A stretch of 64,000 nucleotides of DNA from Actinomadura rayongensis (GTDB taxonomy: Bacteria; Actinomycetota; Actinomycetes; Streptosporangiales; Streptosporangiaceae), in contig NZ_WUTW01000001.1 of the NCBI RefSeq assembly GCF_009831215.1, positions 1,569,423 through 1,633,422 of the forward strand, read 5' to 3'. The translations under genes and the position numbers were made by a program. Below, one piece after another: positions 44,855-54,096 of the stretch. Within the stretch, counting starts at the first letter, position 1. Every line of letters starts with the position of its first letter. The notes under the pieces were generated by a model. It ran no database searches. It was not told the DNA's origin and was given only the letters and a program-made list of their open reading frames with translations.

Positions 44855-44961
44855 CTGCTAACCGGGAAGTGAACACCCTAGCGCCGCCGTCGGCGACCCC
44901 CGATTCCGCATGTCGGCGCCCCGCCGCGCCGCATGGACGGCCGTTTGTCGGTGGCGTCCTT

Positions 44962-44967
44962 TACCGT
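44962..44967 (+). promoter_or_regulatory. -10 hexamer of the DEDDh/GIY-YIG gene (leaderless)
   Basis: TACCGT ends seven bases before the ATG at 44975. Confidence 0.5.
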
Positions 44968-44974
44968 CGCCGTC

Positions 44975-46771
44975 ATGCCGCCTGCCAAAGCCGTTCCTCC
45001 CGCGCCGAGCGGCGTCCAGGGCACTCTGGACGACCTCGGGACCCCCCTCGCCGACGTCACGTTCGTCGTCGTCGACCTGGAGACCACCGGGGGATCCGCG
45101 CGGGACTCGGCCATCACCGAGATCGGCGCGGTGAAGGTGCGCGGCGGCGTGGAACTCGGGGAATTCGGCACGCTGGTCGACCCGGGCGCGCCCATTCCGC
45201 CGTTCATCACCGCGCTCACCGGCATCACCCAGCAGATGGTGTACGCCGCGCCGCGCATCGCCGAGGTCCTTCCCGCATTCCTGGAATTCGCGCAGGGCTG
45301 CGTTCTCGTCGCCCATAACGCGCCGTTCGACATCGGATTCCTGAAGGCCGCGTGCGCGGAACGGGAACGGCCGTGGCCGGGCTTCCCCGTCGTCGACACC
45401 GTGGACCTCGCCCGCCGCGTCCTCACCCGCGACGAGGTTCCGAACTGCAAGCTGGAGACGCTGGCCCGGCACTTCCGCGCCGCGACGACCCCGAACCACC
45501 GCGCGCTGGACGACGCCCGCGCCACCGTCGACGTCCTGCACGGCCTCATCGAGCGGCTCGGCTCGTTCGGCGTCACGTCGCTGGAGGAGCTGCGCGGGTT
45601 CGCCAAGGCGCCGACGCCCGAGCAGCGCAGCAAACGGCACCTGGCCGACGACGTCCCGAGCGCGCCCGGCGTCTACCTGTTCGAGGACGCGCGCGGCGAG
45701 GTGCTCTACGTCGGCAAGAGCGGCGACCTGCGCAGCCGCGTCCGCAACTACTTCACCGGCTCGGAGACCCGCTGGCGCGCCCGCGAGATGGTCGGGCTCG
45801 CCGAGCGCGTCCGGCCGATCGTGTGCGCGACGGCGCTGGAGGCCGAGGTCCGCGAGCTGCGGCTCATCGCCGCGCACAAGCCGCGCTACAACCGGCGGTC
45901 CAAGTTCCCCGAGCGGGTCGTGTGGCTGAAGCTGACCGTCGAGCCGTTCCCGCGCCTGTCGATCGTCCGGGAGCGCCGCCCGGACGGCGCCGCCTACCTC
46001 GGGCCGCTCGGCTCGCGGCGCCAGGCCGAGGAGGCGCGGGCGGCGCTGCACGAGGCCGTCCCGCTGCGCCAGTGCACGCAGCGGCTCACGCCCGCGCTGG
46101 TGGAGCGCGGCAAGGCCCAGACCTGCGCGCTCGCCGACCTCGGCCGCTGCGGCGCGCCCTGCACCGGGGACGAGACGCCCGAGCGGTACGCCGCGCACGC
46201 CGCCGCCGTACGGTCGGTGTTCGCGGGCGACGTGCGTCCCGTGGTCGCCGCCGCCACCGCCCGCATCGACCGGCTCGCCGTCGAGCTGCGCTACGAGGAG
46301 GCCGCCGCGCAGCGCGACCGGCTCGCCGCGTTCGTCCGCGCCGCGTCCCGCGCGCAGCGGCTCGGCGCGCTCGCGGGCTGCGCGCAGCTCGTCGCGGCCC
46401 GCCCCGCCCCCGGCGGCGGCTGGGAGGTGTCCGTGGTCCGGCACGGCCGCCTCGCCGCCGCCGGGGCCGTTCCGCGCGGCGCCCACCCGCGGCCCTACGT
46501 GGACGCCCTGATCGCGACCGCCGAGACCGTCCTGCCCGAGCTGGGCGCCGGCCCGGACGCCATCCCCGCCGGGGCGGAGTCGGGCGGTGCGGGCGCGGAG
46601 GAGATGGAGTGCGTCCTGCGCTGGCTGGACGGTCCCGGGGCCCGCCTGGTCGAACTGGACGGCGTCTGGACGTGCCCCGTCCACGGCGCCGAGCGGCTGC
46701 GGGCCCGCATCGACCGGGCGTACGCGCCGGTCGAGCCGTCCGCGCCCCGGCCCCGGCGCCCACTAAGGTGA
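44975..46771 (+). CDS. DEDDh exonuclease fused to a UvrC-like GIY-YIG domain
   Basis: 598 residues from ATG 44975. The N-terminal DnaQ-type exonuclease has D34 and E36 in VVVDLETTGG, then HNAPFDIGFL and HRALDDARAT. A GIY-YIG nuclease domain follows at about 228-310 with APGVYLF and VLYVGKSGDLRSRVRNYF. The rest is UvrC-like up to the UvrB-contact part, with four cysteine positions (QCTQR, TCALADLGRCGAPC). The C-terminal RNase H-like and HhH parts of UvrC are absent. It matches the actinobacterial Rv2191 type, probably a DNA-repair nuclease. Confidence 0.9.
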   Translation: MPPAKAVPPAPSGVQGTLDDLGTPLADVTFVVVDLETTGGSARDSAITEIGAVKVRGGVELGEFGTLVDPGAPIPPFITALTGITQQMVYAAPRIAEVLPAFLEFAQGCVLVAHNAPFDIGFLKAACAERERPWPGFPVVDTVDLARRVLTRDEVPNCKLETLARHFRAATTPNHRALDDARATVDVLHGLIERLGSFGVTSLEELRGFAKAPTPEQRSKRHLADDVPSAPGVYLFEDARGEVLYVGKSGDLRSRVRNYFTGSETRWRAREMVGLAERVRPIVCATALEAEVRELRLIAAHKPRYNRRSKFPERVVWLKLTVEPFPRLSIVRERRPDGAAYLGPLGSRRQAEEARAALHEAVPLRQCTQRLTPALVERGKAQTCALADLGRCGAPCTGDETPERYAAHAAAVRSVFAGDVRPVVAAATARIDRLAVELRYEEAAAQRDRLAAFVRAASRAQRLGALAGCAQLVAARPAPGGGWEVSVVRHGRLAAAGAVPRGAHPRPYVDALIATAETVLPELGAGPDAIPAGAESGGAGAEEMECVLRWLDGPGARLVELDGVWTCPVHGAERLRARIDRAYAPVEPSAPRPRRPLR

Positions 46772-46806
46772 CGGGATAAATCCGTCGATGGGGGAGGACG
46801 TCCCAG

Positions 46807-47556
46807 ATGGCGCTGCCGCTGTACGACAGCCAGCCCGCCCGCCGGGTGCCCTGGGCGACGTACCTGCTGGTGGCCGTCAACGTGGTCGTGTACCTGTTCA
46901 CGCCGATGGCCAGCTTCGCCACCTGGTACGGCGGCGACAGCGGCGTCCGCGAGTGCCGGGCGACCGAGTTCACCCTCCACTACGGCGCGATCCCGCACGA
47001 GCTGACGACCGGGAAGCAGCAGCCCGCGCCCGCCGACGTCGTCCAGCGCTGCGGCGAGACGACCTTCGCCAAGCGGCCGTGGACGTCCGCGTTCACCTCG
47101 ATGTTCCTGCACGCCGGGGCGCTGCACCTGCTCGGCAACCTCGTCGCGCTGTTCGTCATCGGCATGGGCGTCGAGGACCGGCTCGGACGGCTCCGCTATC
47201 TGCTCAGCTACCTGCTGTTCGGGCTCGTCGCCGTCTACGGGTTCGCCTACACCTCGCCGGACTCGGGCGTGCCGCTCATCGGCGCGTCCGGCGCCATCGC
47301 GGGCGTGTTCGGCGCGTACCTCGTGCTGAACCCGCGCGGACGGATCGTCAGCCTCGTCCCGCCGATCGTCGTGCGGCTGCCCGCCTGGGTGCTGCTCGGC
47401 ACCTGGTTCGGCCTGCAATGGCTGTCGCTCGGCGACAAGGAGAGCAACGTCGCGTTCGTCGCGCACATCTACGGCTTCGTGGCGGGCGCCCTGTTCGGGC
47501 TGCTCGCGCGCCGCGCGGGGCCGTCCCGGCGCGCCGTCGGCCTCGCCCGCGGCTAG
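46807..47556 (+). CDS. rhomboid-family intramembrane serine protease
   Basis: 249 residues with about six membrane helices. The catalytic serine is S161 in GASGAIAG and the histidine is H220 in VAHIYGFVAG; HLLGN at 107-111 supplies the oxyanion-loop part. A cytosol- or surface-facing loop at 40-92 with two cysteines precedes the second helix. It cleaves membrane proteins within the bilayer; the substrate is unknown. Followed 37 bases later by a RAM-domain gene with its own ribosome site. Confidence 0.92.
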   Translation: MALPLYDSQPARRVPWATYLLVAVNVVVYLFTPMASFATWYGGDSGVRECRATEFTLHYGAIPHELTTGKQQPAPADVVQRCGETTFAKRPWTSAFTSMFLHAGALHLLGNLVALFVIGMGVEDRLGRLRYLLSYLLFGLVAVYGFAYTSPDSGVPLIGASGAIAGVFGAYLVLNPRGRIVSLVPPIVVRLPAWVLLGTWFGLQWLSLGDKESNVAFVAHIYGFVAGALFGLLARRAGPSRRAVGLARG

Positions 47557-47593
47557 AGTCTCGGACGGATCCGTCTACCGGGGAGGGCCGTCC

Positions 47594-47875
47594 GTGGTCA
47601 CCGCCATCGTTTTCGTCAAGGCCGAGGTCGCGCGCATCCACGAGGTCGCCGAGGCGATCGCCGCGCTGGACGGCGTCAGCGAGGTCTACTCGATCACCGG
47701 CGAGCACGACCTCGTCGCGATCGTCCGCGTCCGCCGCCACGACGACCTGAACGACGTCATCCCCGGCCGTCTCAACCAGGTCCCGGGCATCCGCGGCACC
47801 GAGACCCACATCGCGTTCCGCACCTACTCCCAGCACGACCTGGAGGCGGCGTTCTCGCTCGGCCTGCCCGAGTGA
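47594..47875 (+). CDS. stand-alone Lrp/AsnC ligand-binding (RAM) domain protein
   Basis: 93 residues, GTG start with GGGGAGGG upstream. VTAIVFVKAEVARIHEVAEAIAALDGVSEVYSITGEHDL is the whole alpha/beta RAM fold with no DNA-binding helix-turn-helix. Such proteins form oligomers that bind amino acids and may modulate partners. In many actinobacteria this gene lies beside trpD, as here with convergent ends four bases apart, so an aromatic amino acid link is tempting but unproven. Confidence 0.88.
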   Translation: MVTAIVFVKAEVARIHEVAEAIAALDGVSEVYSITGEHDLVAIVRVRRHDDLNDVIPGRLNQVPGIRGTETHIAFRTYSQHDLEAAFSLGLPE

Positions 47876-47879
47876 GCGC

Positions 47880-48929
47880 TCAGCCGCGCAGCGCCCGCGC
47901 CGTCGACACCCAGCGGTCCAGCAGCGCCGACACCGCGCCGGAGTCGACCGACGCCGCCGCGCGGCCGTAGGCGTCGCCGAGCGCGGCCGTGAGGTCCGGC
48001 GCGGCCGGGACGCCCTCGAACGCGACCATCACCGCCGCCGCGTTCAGCAGCACCATGTCGCGCACCGGGCCGGGCACGCCCTCGAACACCTCGCGGGCCA
48101 CCCGCGCGTTGTAGGTCGCGTCCGCGCCGCGCAGGTCGCCCGGACGGGCGGGCGCGATGCCGAGGTCGGCCGGGTCGAACACGGTCTCGACGCTGGTGCC
48201 GTCCCGCACGACCCAGACCGTGGACGTGCCCGTCGTCGTCAGCTCGTCCAGGCCGTCGTCGCCGCGGAACACCAGCGAGCTGTTCCCGCGCTCGGCGAAC
48301 ACGCCCGCGACGATCCCCGCCATGCGCGGATGGAACACCCCGACCGCCTGCGCCGACGGACGCGCCGGGTTGGTGAGCGGGCCGAGGAAGTTGAACACCG
48401 TCGGCGTCCCCAGCTCCTTGCGCGGACGCGCCGTGTGCCGGAACGCCGGGTGGTAGAGCGGTGCGAAGCAGAACGTGATGCCGACCTCGGTCGCGACGCG
48501 CGCGGCGGCCTCGGGCGCCAGGTCCAGCGGGACGCCCAGCTCCTCCAGCAGGTCCGCCGCGCCGCACGACGACGTCGACGCCCGGTTGCCGTGCTTGACG
48601 ACCGTCACCCCCGACGCCGCCGCGACCACCGCCGCCATCGTCGAGATGTTCACCGTGTGCGCCTGGTCGCCGCCGGTGCCGACGAGGTCGGCGATGGGTC
48701 CTGGCACCGTGATCGGCGTGGCGTGCGCGAGCATCCCGTCGGCGAGGCCGGAGACCTCCGCGACCGTCTCGCCCTTGGCGCGCATGGCGACCGCGAAGCC
48801 GCCGATCTGCACGTCCGTGGCCTCGCCCGACATGATCTGGCGCATCGCCCAGGACGTCTCCTCGCTCGACAGCGAGTCGCCGTCGATCAGGGCGCCGAGC
48901 AGGGCGGGCCACGTCGTCCGCGCGTCCAT
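47880..48929 (-). CDS. trpD: anthranilate phosphoribosyltransferase
   Basis: 349 residues. The phosphoribosyl site GTGGD is at 84-88, NIST follows at 94-97, and KHGNR is at 112-116; [35 protein letters not shown] is the anthranilate-side signature. It transfers phosphoribosyl from PRPP to anthranilate in tryptophan synthesis. GGGAGG precedes the ATG. No other trp gene is nearby, which is common for trpD in this part of actinobacterial chromosomes. Confidence 0.96.
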   Translation of the reverse strand: MDARTTWPALLGALIDGDSLSSEETSWAMRQIMSGEATDVQIGGFAVAMRAKGETVAEVSGLADGMLAHATPITVPGPIADLVGTGGDQAHTVNISTMAAVVAAASGVTVVKHGNRASTSSCGAADLLEELGVPLDLAPEAAARVATEVGITFCFAPLYHPAFRHTARPRKELGTPTVFNFLGPLTNPARPSAQAVGVFHPRMAGIVAGVFAERGNSSLVFRGDDGLDELTTTGTSTVWVVRDGTSVETVFDPADLGIAPARPGDLRGADATYNARVAREVFEGVPGPVRDMVLLNAAAVMVAFEGVPAAPDLTAALGDAYGRAAASVDSGAVSALLDRWVSTARALRG

Positions 48930-48952
48930 GTGCGTGGTCCTCCCGGGAATCG

Positions 48953-49351
48953 TTACAGGACCGGCAGACGGCTCGCCGCGCGGCGCCGCATGAGGTCGGC
49001 GACCGAGCGCGCCACGGCCATCGGGTCCAGCGGGAGCGCGACGACCGCGTCCGCGCGCGACCAGGTGGCGAGCCAGCCGTCGTCGCGGCGCGCGATGATC
49101 GCGAGCACCGGCGGGCAGTCGTAGACCTCGTCCTTGGCCTGCCGGCACACGCCGAGCCCGCCCGCGGGCTGCGCCTCGGCGTCCACCACCGCGACGTCGA
49201 TGTCGCCCTCGTCCAGCCGCGCGACGACGGCGGGCTGGGTCGCGACCTCGACGTACTCGACGGCCGGGAGGTCCGCGGCGGGACGGCGCCCGATCGCGAG
49301 GCGCACCTGCGCGCGCACGTTCGCGTCGTCGCTGTAGACGAGGACCTTCAT
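48953..49351 (-). CDS. receiver-like domain protein without output domain
   Basis: 132 residues from ATG 49351 (GGAG six bases upstream); another ATG at 49375 with TACTCT eight bases before it is equally possible. [22 protein letters not shown] and [22 protein letters not shown] are a CheY-like fold, with D at the usual phosphate position. The conserved lysine region is replaced by VALPLD, so signalling may be degenerate. Located 23 bases upstream of trpD on the same strand. Confidence 0.75.
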   Translation of the reverse strand: MKVLVYSDDANVRAQVRLAIGRRPAADLPAVEYVEVATQPAVVARLDEGDIDVAVVDAEAQPAGGLGVCRQAKDEVYDCPPVLAIIARRDDGWLATWSRADAVVALPLDPMAVARSVADLMRRRAASRLPVL

Positions 49352-49375
49352 CGGGCTCTCCGGGGCGGTGCTCAT

Positions 49376-49706
49376 GGCACCGAAGAGTACCGGAGCGGTG
49401 TCGCCCGCACGAGATGCGATTCACGTGTTAACAAGCGGCGCCTTTCGGATATACCGGTTGATGTCGCCGACGTCCGTCCCGTCCCGCGCCGCGCCGCCGC
49501 AGGGGCGGCCCGCCGCCGTGTCCGAATCGTGCCCTGCCCGTCCGGGCCCGCCTCGAAGCCACCCCGTCGCAGCCGGGAACCGCTGGTGCGACGGCCCTCC
49601 CGGCCCCCGCGCGGGGCTCCGCGCGGCGACCGCGCGGACACGCTCGAGGTGCGCTGGAGGGGGGTCATGCGCGGGTCGCCGACCGGGTGACGTAATAATG
49701 CTGCCC
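49376..49706. other. intergenic stretch before ctaE
   Basis: About 330 bases. It contains an 8-bp GC hairpin (CCGCGCGG 49607-49614 with 49619-49626) and a TAATAAT run at 49693-49699 that probably is the ctaE -10. A long open frame crosses it but its composition does not look coding. Confidence 0.4.
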
Positions 49707-50360
49707 GTGGCAACGGCATCCGCGATAGAGACAACACCGCACGCTCGGGAGAATCGTCCCATCCTGGTCAGCGTGGGGACGATCGTCTGGCTGTCGTCCG
49801 AGCTGATGTTCTTCGCGGCGCTGTTCGCGATCTACTTCACGATCCGCTCCGTGACGATCGGCCAGGACGGCTCCCACGCATGGCCGGGGGCGGACCTCAA
49901 TCTCCCGCTGTCCGCTGTGAACACCACGATCCTGGTCCTGTCCTCGGTGACATGCCAGATGGGCGTGTTCAAGGCGGAGAACGGCAAGGTCGGGCGCGAC
50001 GGCGGCCTCCTCAACGTGAAGCGCTGGGGCCTGCGCGAGTGGTACGTGCTCTCGTTCCTCATGGGCGCGTACTTCGTCGCCGGGCAGGCGTACGAGTACT
50101 ACTCGCTCGTCACCAAGGACGGCCTGACGCTGTCGTCCTCGGCGTACGGGACGGTCTTCTACATGACGACCGGCTTCCACGGGCTTCACGTGACCGGCGG
50201 GCTCATCGCGTTCCTCTTCGTGCTGGGACGCACCTACGCCGCCAAGCGATGGACGCACGAGCAGGCGACCAGTGCCGTGGTGGTCTCGTACTACTGGCAC
50301 TTCGTGGACGTGGTCTGGATCGGCCTCTTCGCGACCATCTACCTGCTCGACCTCCACTGA
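49707..50360 (+). CDS. ctaE: cytochrome c oxidase subunit III
   Basis: 217 residues from GTG 49707, chosen because TAATAAT lies seven bases upstream (leaderless pattern); an ATG at 49698 overlaps that element. About five membrane helices. Landmarks are [38 protein letters not shown] and [15 protein letters not shown], all typical of CoxC. It belongs to the aa3 oxidase, although ctaCDF is 13 kb away. It opens the ctaE-qcrCAB operon. Confidence 0.95.
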   Translation: MATASAIETTPHARENRPILVSVGTIVWLSSELMFFAALFAIYFTIRSVTIGQDGSHAWPGADLNLPLSAVNTTILVLSSVTCQMGVFKAENGKVGRDGGLLNVKRWGLREWYVLSFLMGAYFVAGQAYEYYSLVTKDGLTLSSSAYGTVFYMTTGFHGLHVTGGLIAFLFVLGRTYAAKRWTHEQATSAVVVSYYWHFVDVVWIGLFATIYLLDLH

Positions 50361-50392
50361 CCAACGACGACATGACCCGAACGGGGATTTCC

Positions 50393-51310
50393 GTGAAAAG
50401 GTTCACCGCATGGCGACGGCGCCCCTGGGCGGGCTACGCCGTCGTGCTGGCGGCCCTGGCGGCGATCGGCGTCATCTACGCCGGCTTCTCGCCCCGGGCC
50501 GACCGCGCCGAGGCGGCGAACGCGACCCAGGCGGCCGCGGACCTGAAGAACGGCCAGCAGCTCTTCAACAAGAACTGTGCGAGCTGCCACGGCCTGAACG
50601 CCGAGGGCACCAAGGACGCCAAGGGGCACGCGATCGCGCCGAGCCTGCTCGGCGTCGGCGCCGCGGCCGTCGACTTCCAGGTCTCCACCGGCCGCATGCC
50701 CGCGATGAACCCGGGCGCGCAGATTCCTCGTAAGAGGCCGATCACGGACTTCGACACCACGATCAAGACCGACTACGAGGACCCGGCCAAGCGCAGGGCG
50801 GCCGAGGAGCAGAAGGCGCGGGCCGAGAAGAACCTCGCGGACCTGCGCAACTACATCACCTCGCTGAGCGCCCAGCCCGGCCCCGGTGTCCCGGCCGGTT
50901 CCGAGGTGGACCCGAGCAAGGGCAACGTCGCGCTCGGCGGCAAGCTGTTCCGCACCAACTGCGCCCAGTGCCACAACTTCACCGGCCAGGGCGGCGCGCT
51001 GACGGGCGGCAAGTACGCGCCCGAACTCGCCAAGAGCGACGTCACGCCCACCCAGATCTACGAGGCCATGCTGACCGGCCCGCAGGCGATGCCGGTGTTC
51101 AACGACACCACGCTCACCCCGCAGGACAAGCAGGCGATCATCGCCTACCTCGTCCAGACGCGTGAGGAGCCCAACCCGGGCGGCAGCGGCCTCGGCCGCA
51201 TCGGCCCGGTGACCGAGGGCCTCGCGGGCTGGCTGGTCGGGATCGGCCTGCTGGTGCTGGCCGCCATGTGGATCACCGCGAAGAAGCCGAAGAAGCTGAA
51301 GAAGTCATGA
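50393..51310 (+). CDS. qcrC: menaquinol-cytochrome c reductase, diheme cytochrome c subunit
   Basis: 305 residues from GTG 50393 (GGGG six bases before). An N-terminal helix (about 13-31) serves as signal/anchor, and a C-terminal helix sits near the KKPKKLKK end. Two CxxCH haem sites: C62-A-S-C65-H66 and C190-A-Q-C193-H194. Actinobacteria have no soluble cytochrome c; this diheme subunit hands electrons directly to the CuA of CtaC. The stop overlaps qcrA (ATGA). Confidence 0.96.
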   Translation: MKRFTAWRRRPWAGYAVVLAALAAIGVIYAGFSPRADRAEAANATQAAADLKNGQQLFNKNCASCHGLNAEGTKDAKGHAIAPSLLGVGAAAVDFQVSTGRMPAMNPGAQIPRKRPITDFDTTIKTDYEDPAKRRAAEEQKARAEKNLADLRNYITSLSAQPGPGVPAGSEVDPSKGNVALGGKLFRTNCAQCHNFTGQGGALTGGKYAPELAKSDVTPTQIYEAMLTGPQAMPVFNDTTLTPQDKQAIIAYLVQTREEPNPGGSGLGRIGPVTEGLAGWLVGIGLLVLAAMWITAKKPKKLKKS

Positions 51311-52407
51311 GCGACAACAACGAGACCGAGCCCGTCCCGGAGGGGACCACGCCGCTGCGGACCGGCGCGACGCCGTCGCCCGCGCAGGACACGCGGCTCC
51401 TCGCGCAGGACGACATCTCGGCGCCCGCCGGGATCGGCGAGGAGATCGACGAGCAGGCGGCCAAGCGCGCCGAGCGCATCGTCGCCACGTTCTTCCTGCT
51501 GGCCTTCGCCGCCAGCGTCGGGTTCCTGGTCTACTTCATCGGCTGGAGCGGCCGGCACGGCGGCATGCACGGCGTGGACCGGGCGCGCGAGTCGAACCTG
51601 TGGTTCGGCGGCCTGATGGCGCTGTCGTTCCTCGCGATGGCCTTCGGCGTCACCATCTGGGTGCGGCGCCTGATGACCAGCAAGCCGATCGTCCAGGAGC
51701 GGCACGCCATGAACGTCGGCGCGGAGGACCGCGCCTCGTTCACCGCCGCCTTCCTGGAGGGCGCCGAGGACAGCGGGATCACCAAGCGCCCGCTGCTGCG
51801 CCGCACGCTGCTGCTGGCCGCCGCGCCGCTCGGCATCGCGCCGCTGTTCCTGCTGCGCGACCTCGGCCCGCTGCCGGAGAAGAAGCTGCGGCACACCTAC
51901 TGGGCCGACGCGGTGCGCAAGGCGAAGGCGGAGGGCAAGAAGGGCGTCCGCCTCGTCGTGGACGGCACCAACCAGCCGCTCAAGGTCAGCGACTTCGCCA
52001 GCCCCGGCGGGATGATCACCGTCCTGCCCGAGGGCATCGAGGAGAACCTGCCCGAGGACGAGGTGCTGACGCAGACCGCCAAGGTCGTCACCATCCTCCT
52101 GAACATCCCGGCCGACGAGTTCAAGCCCGTCAAGGGCCGGGAGAACTGGCACGTCAACGGGATCGTGGCGTACTCCAAGATCTGCACGCACGTCGGCTGC
52201 CCCGCGGCCCTGTACGAGCAGACCACGCACCACATCCTGTGCCCGTGCCACCAGTCCACGTTCGACGCCACCGACGGGGCGCGGGTCGTGTTCGGCCCGG
52301 CGGCGCGTCCCCTGCCGCAGCTCCCGCTGAGCGTGGAGGACGGCTACCTCGTGGCCACCTCGGACTACACCGAGCCGATCGGCCCGAGCTTCTGGGAGCG
52401 CGGATGA
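51307..52407 (+). CDS. qcrA: menaquinol-cytochrome c reductase, Rieske iron-sulfur subunit
   Basis: 366 residues, ATG overlapping the qcrC stop. A long polar N-terminus is followed by three membrane helices, as in actinobacterial QcrA. The Rieske cluster motifs are C293-T-H295 and C312-P-C314-H315, with the disulfide cysteine C298. It takes electrons from menaquinol at QcrB and passes them to QcrC. Overlaps qcrB by four bases. Confidence 0.96.
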   Translation: MSDNNETEPVPEGTTPLRTGATPSPAQDTRLLAQDDISAPAGIGEEIDEQAAKRAERIVATFFLLAFAASVGFLVYFIGWSGRHGGMHGVDRARESNLWFGGLMALSFLAMAFGVTIWVRRLMTSKPIVQERHAMNVGAEDRASFTAAFLEGAEDSGITKRPLLRRTLLLAAAPLGIAPLFLLRDLGPLPEKKLRHTYWADAVRKAKAEGKKGVRLVVDGTNQPLKVSDFASPGGMITVLPEGIEENLPEDEVLTQTAKVVTILLNIPADEFKPVKGRENWHVNGIVAYSKICTHVGCPAALYEQTTHHILCPCHQSTFDATDGARVVFGPAARPLPQLPLSVEDGYLVATSDYTEPIGPSFWERG

Positions 52408-54029
52408 GCGAGGCCACAGCCCCGAAGGCGGTCGAAGGACCGCTGAACTTCCTGGACGACCGCCTGGGGTCCACCGGGTTCCTCAACCGGAACCTCAAGA
52501 AGGTCTTCCCGGACCACTGGTCGTTCATGCTGGGCGAGATCGCCCTCTACTCCTTCATCATCCTGCTGCTGACCGGGACGTTCCTGACGCTCTGGTTCAA
52601 GCCCAGCATGATGGAGGTCGTGTACGACGGGTCGTACACCAAGCTCAACGGCGTGAAGATGTCGGAGGCCTACGCCTCGACGCTGCACATCACGTTCGAC
52701 GTGCGCGGCGGACTGCTCATGCGGCAGATCCACCACTGGGCCGCGATCCTGTTCATGGCGTCGATCCTGGCGCACATGCTGCGGGTGTTCTTCACCGGCG
52801 CGTACCGCAAGCCGCGCGAGCTGAACTGGCTCATCGGCATCACGATGTTCGTCCTCGGCATGCTGGAGGGCCTGTTCGGCTACTCCCTGCCGGACGACCT
52901 GCTCTCGGGCACGGGTCTGCGGATCACCCAGGGCGTGCTGGAGTCGATCCCGGTCGTCGGCACGTACGGGTACATGTTCCTGTTCGGCGGGGAGTTCCCC
53001 GGCCAGGACATCGTGCCCCGGCTGTTCACGCTGCACATCCTGCTGATCCCCGGCCTGATCCTCGGCCTGGTGACGGCCCACATGATGATCATGTGGCACC
53101 AGAAGCACACCGCGATGCCGGTCAAGAACCAGACCGAGGAGCAGGTGTACGGCTACCCGTTCTACCCGGTCTTCATGGCCAAGACGGGCGCGTACTTCCT
53201 GTTCACCTTCGGCGTCCTGGCGCTGCTCGGCACGTTCGCGCAGATCAACCCGATCTGGCTGTTCGGCCCGTACGACCCGGGCGCGATCTCCGCGGGCTCC
53301 CAGCCGGACTGGTACATGGGCGTCCTCGAAGGCGCGCTGCGCATCATGCCGAACTGGGAGATCACGGCCTGGGGCCACACGCTGAGCCTCAACGTGCTGA
53401 TCCCGGCGCTGGTCCCGCTCGGGATCATCTTCACCGGCGCCGCGCTGTGGCCGTTCATCGAGGCGTGGGTGACGGGCGACAAGCGTCCGCACCACGTCAA
53501 CGACCGGCCGCGCAACGCCCCGGTCCGCACGGGCGTCGGCATGGCCGCCGTGACGTTCTACGGCCTGCTGTGGGTCGCGGGCGCCAACGACGTCGTCGCC
53601 GACAAGTTCCACGTGTCCCTGTACGCGACCACCTGGTTCTTCCGGGTCACGTTCTTCGTCGGGCCGGTCATCGCGTACATCATCACCAAGCGCGTCTGCC
53701 TCGGCCTCCAGCGCAAGGACGCCGAGACCGTCGCGCACGGGGTGGAGAGCGGCACGATCCTCATGTCGCCGGACGGCAAGTTCTCCGAGCGGCACGAGCC
53801 GATGCGCGACGAGCAGCGCGCGGTGCTGCTGTCGAAGGAGAACGCGCGTCCGGAGGCCCCGGCGGTGGACGCCAACGGGATCCCGGCGCCGAGCACCAAG
53901 GGCCCGGTCGGGCACCTGCGGTCGCGGCTCCAGCGGGCCTGGACGTTCGACGACATCCCGGTCGAGGAGCACGAGCACGGCCACGACGAGGTCGAGGGCG
54001 GACGGAAGCCCGAGCAGATCGAGCACTGA
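52404..54029 (+). CDS. qcrB: menaquinol-cytochrome c reductase, cytochrome b subunit
   Basis: 541 residues with about eight helices and a polar C-terminal extension of ~110 residues. Haem ligands lie in RQIHHWAAILF and LHILLIPGLILGLVTAHMM; the quinol site has the PDWY motif in SQPDWYMGVLEG. It is the site of Q-cycle proton transfer, and its homologue in mycobacteria is the target of imidazopyridine inhibitors. Last gene of the operon, followed by a strong terminator. Confidence 0.96.
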   Translation: MSEATAPKAVEGPLNFLDDRLGSTGFLNRNLKKVFPDHWSFMLGEIALYSFIILLLTGTFLTLWFKPSMMEVVYDGSYTKLNGVKMSEAYASTLHITFDVRGGLLMRQIHHWAAILFMASILAHMLRVFFTGAYRKPRELNWLIGITMFVLGMLEGLFGYSLPDDLLSGTGLRITQGVLESIPVVGTYGYMFLFGGEFPGQDIVPRLFTLHILLIPGLILGLVTAHMMIMWHQKHTAMPVKNQTEEQVYGYPFYPVFMAKTGAYFLFTFGVLALLGTFAQINPIWLFGPYDPGAISAGSQPDWYMGVLEGALRIMPNWEITAWGHTLSLNVLIPALVPLGIIFTGAALWPFIEAWVTGDKRPHHVNDRPRNAPVRTGVGMAAVTFYGLLWVAGANDVVADKFHVSLYATTWFFRVTFFVGPVIAYIITKRVCLGLQRKDAETVAHGVESGTILMSPDGKFSERHEPMRDEQRAVLLSKENARPEAPAVDANGIPAPSTKGPVGHLRSRLQRAWTFDDIPVEEHEHGHDEVEGGRKPEQIEH

Positions 54030-54041
54030 CGCCGTCGCGGA

Positions 54042-54077
54042 CGAGGCCCGCCACCGGACTTCCGGTGGCGGGCCTCG
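54042..54077 (+). terminator. terminator of the ctaE-qcrCAB operon
   Basis: 17-bp perfect inverted repeat, CGAGGCCCGCCACCGGA (54042-54058) and its complement (54061-54077). The next gene starts 20 bases later. Confidence 0.85.
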
Positions 54078-54096
54078 CCGTATTCTGGGGGGGCCG

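Noticed and set aside
49440-49706. N-terminal extension of CtaE by about 110 codons
   Set aside because: The extension is Pro/Arg/Ala-rich with no homology to CtaE; the -10-like TAATAAT seven bases before GTG 49707 supports the short form.
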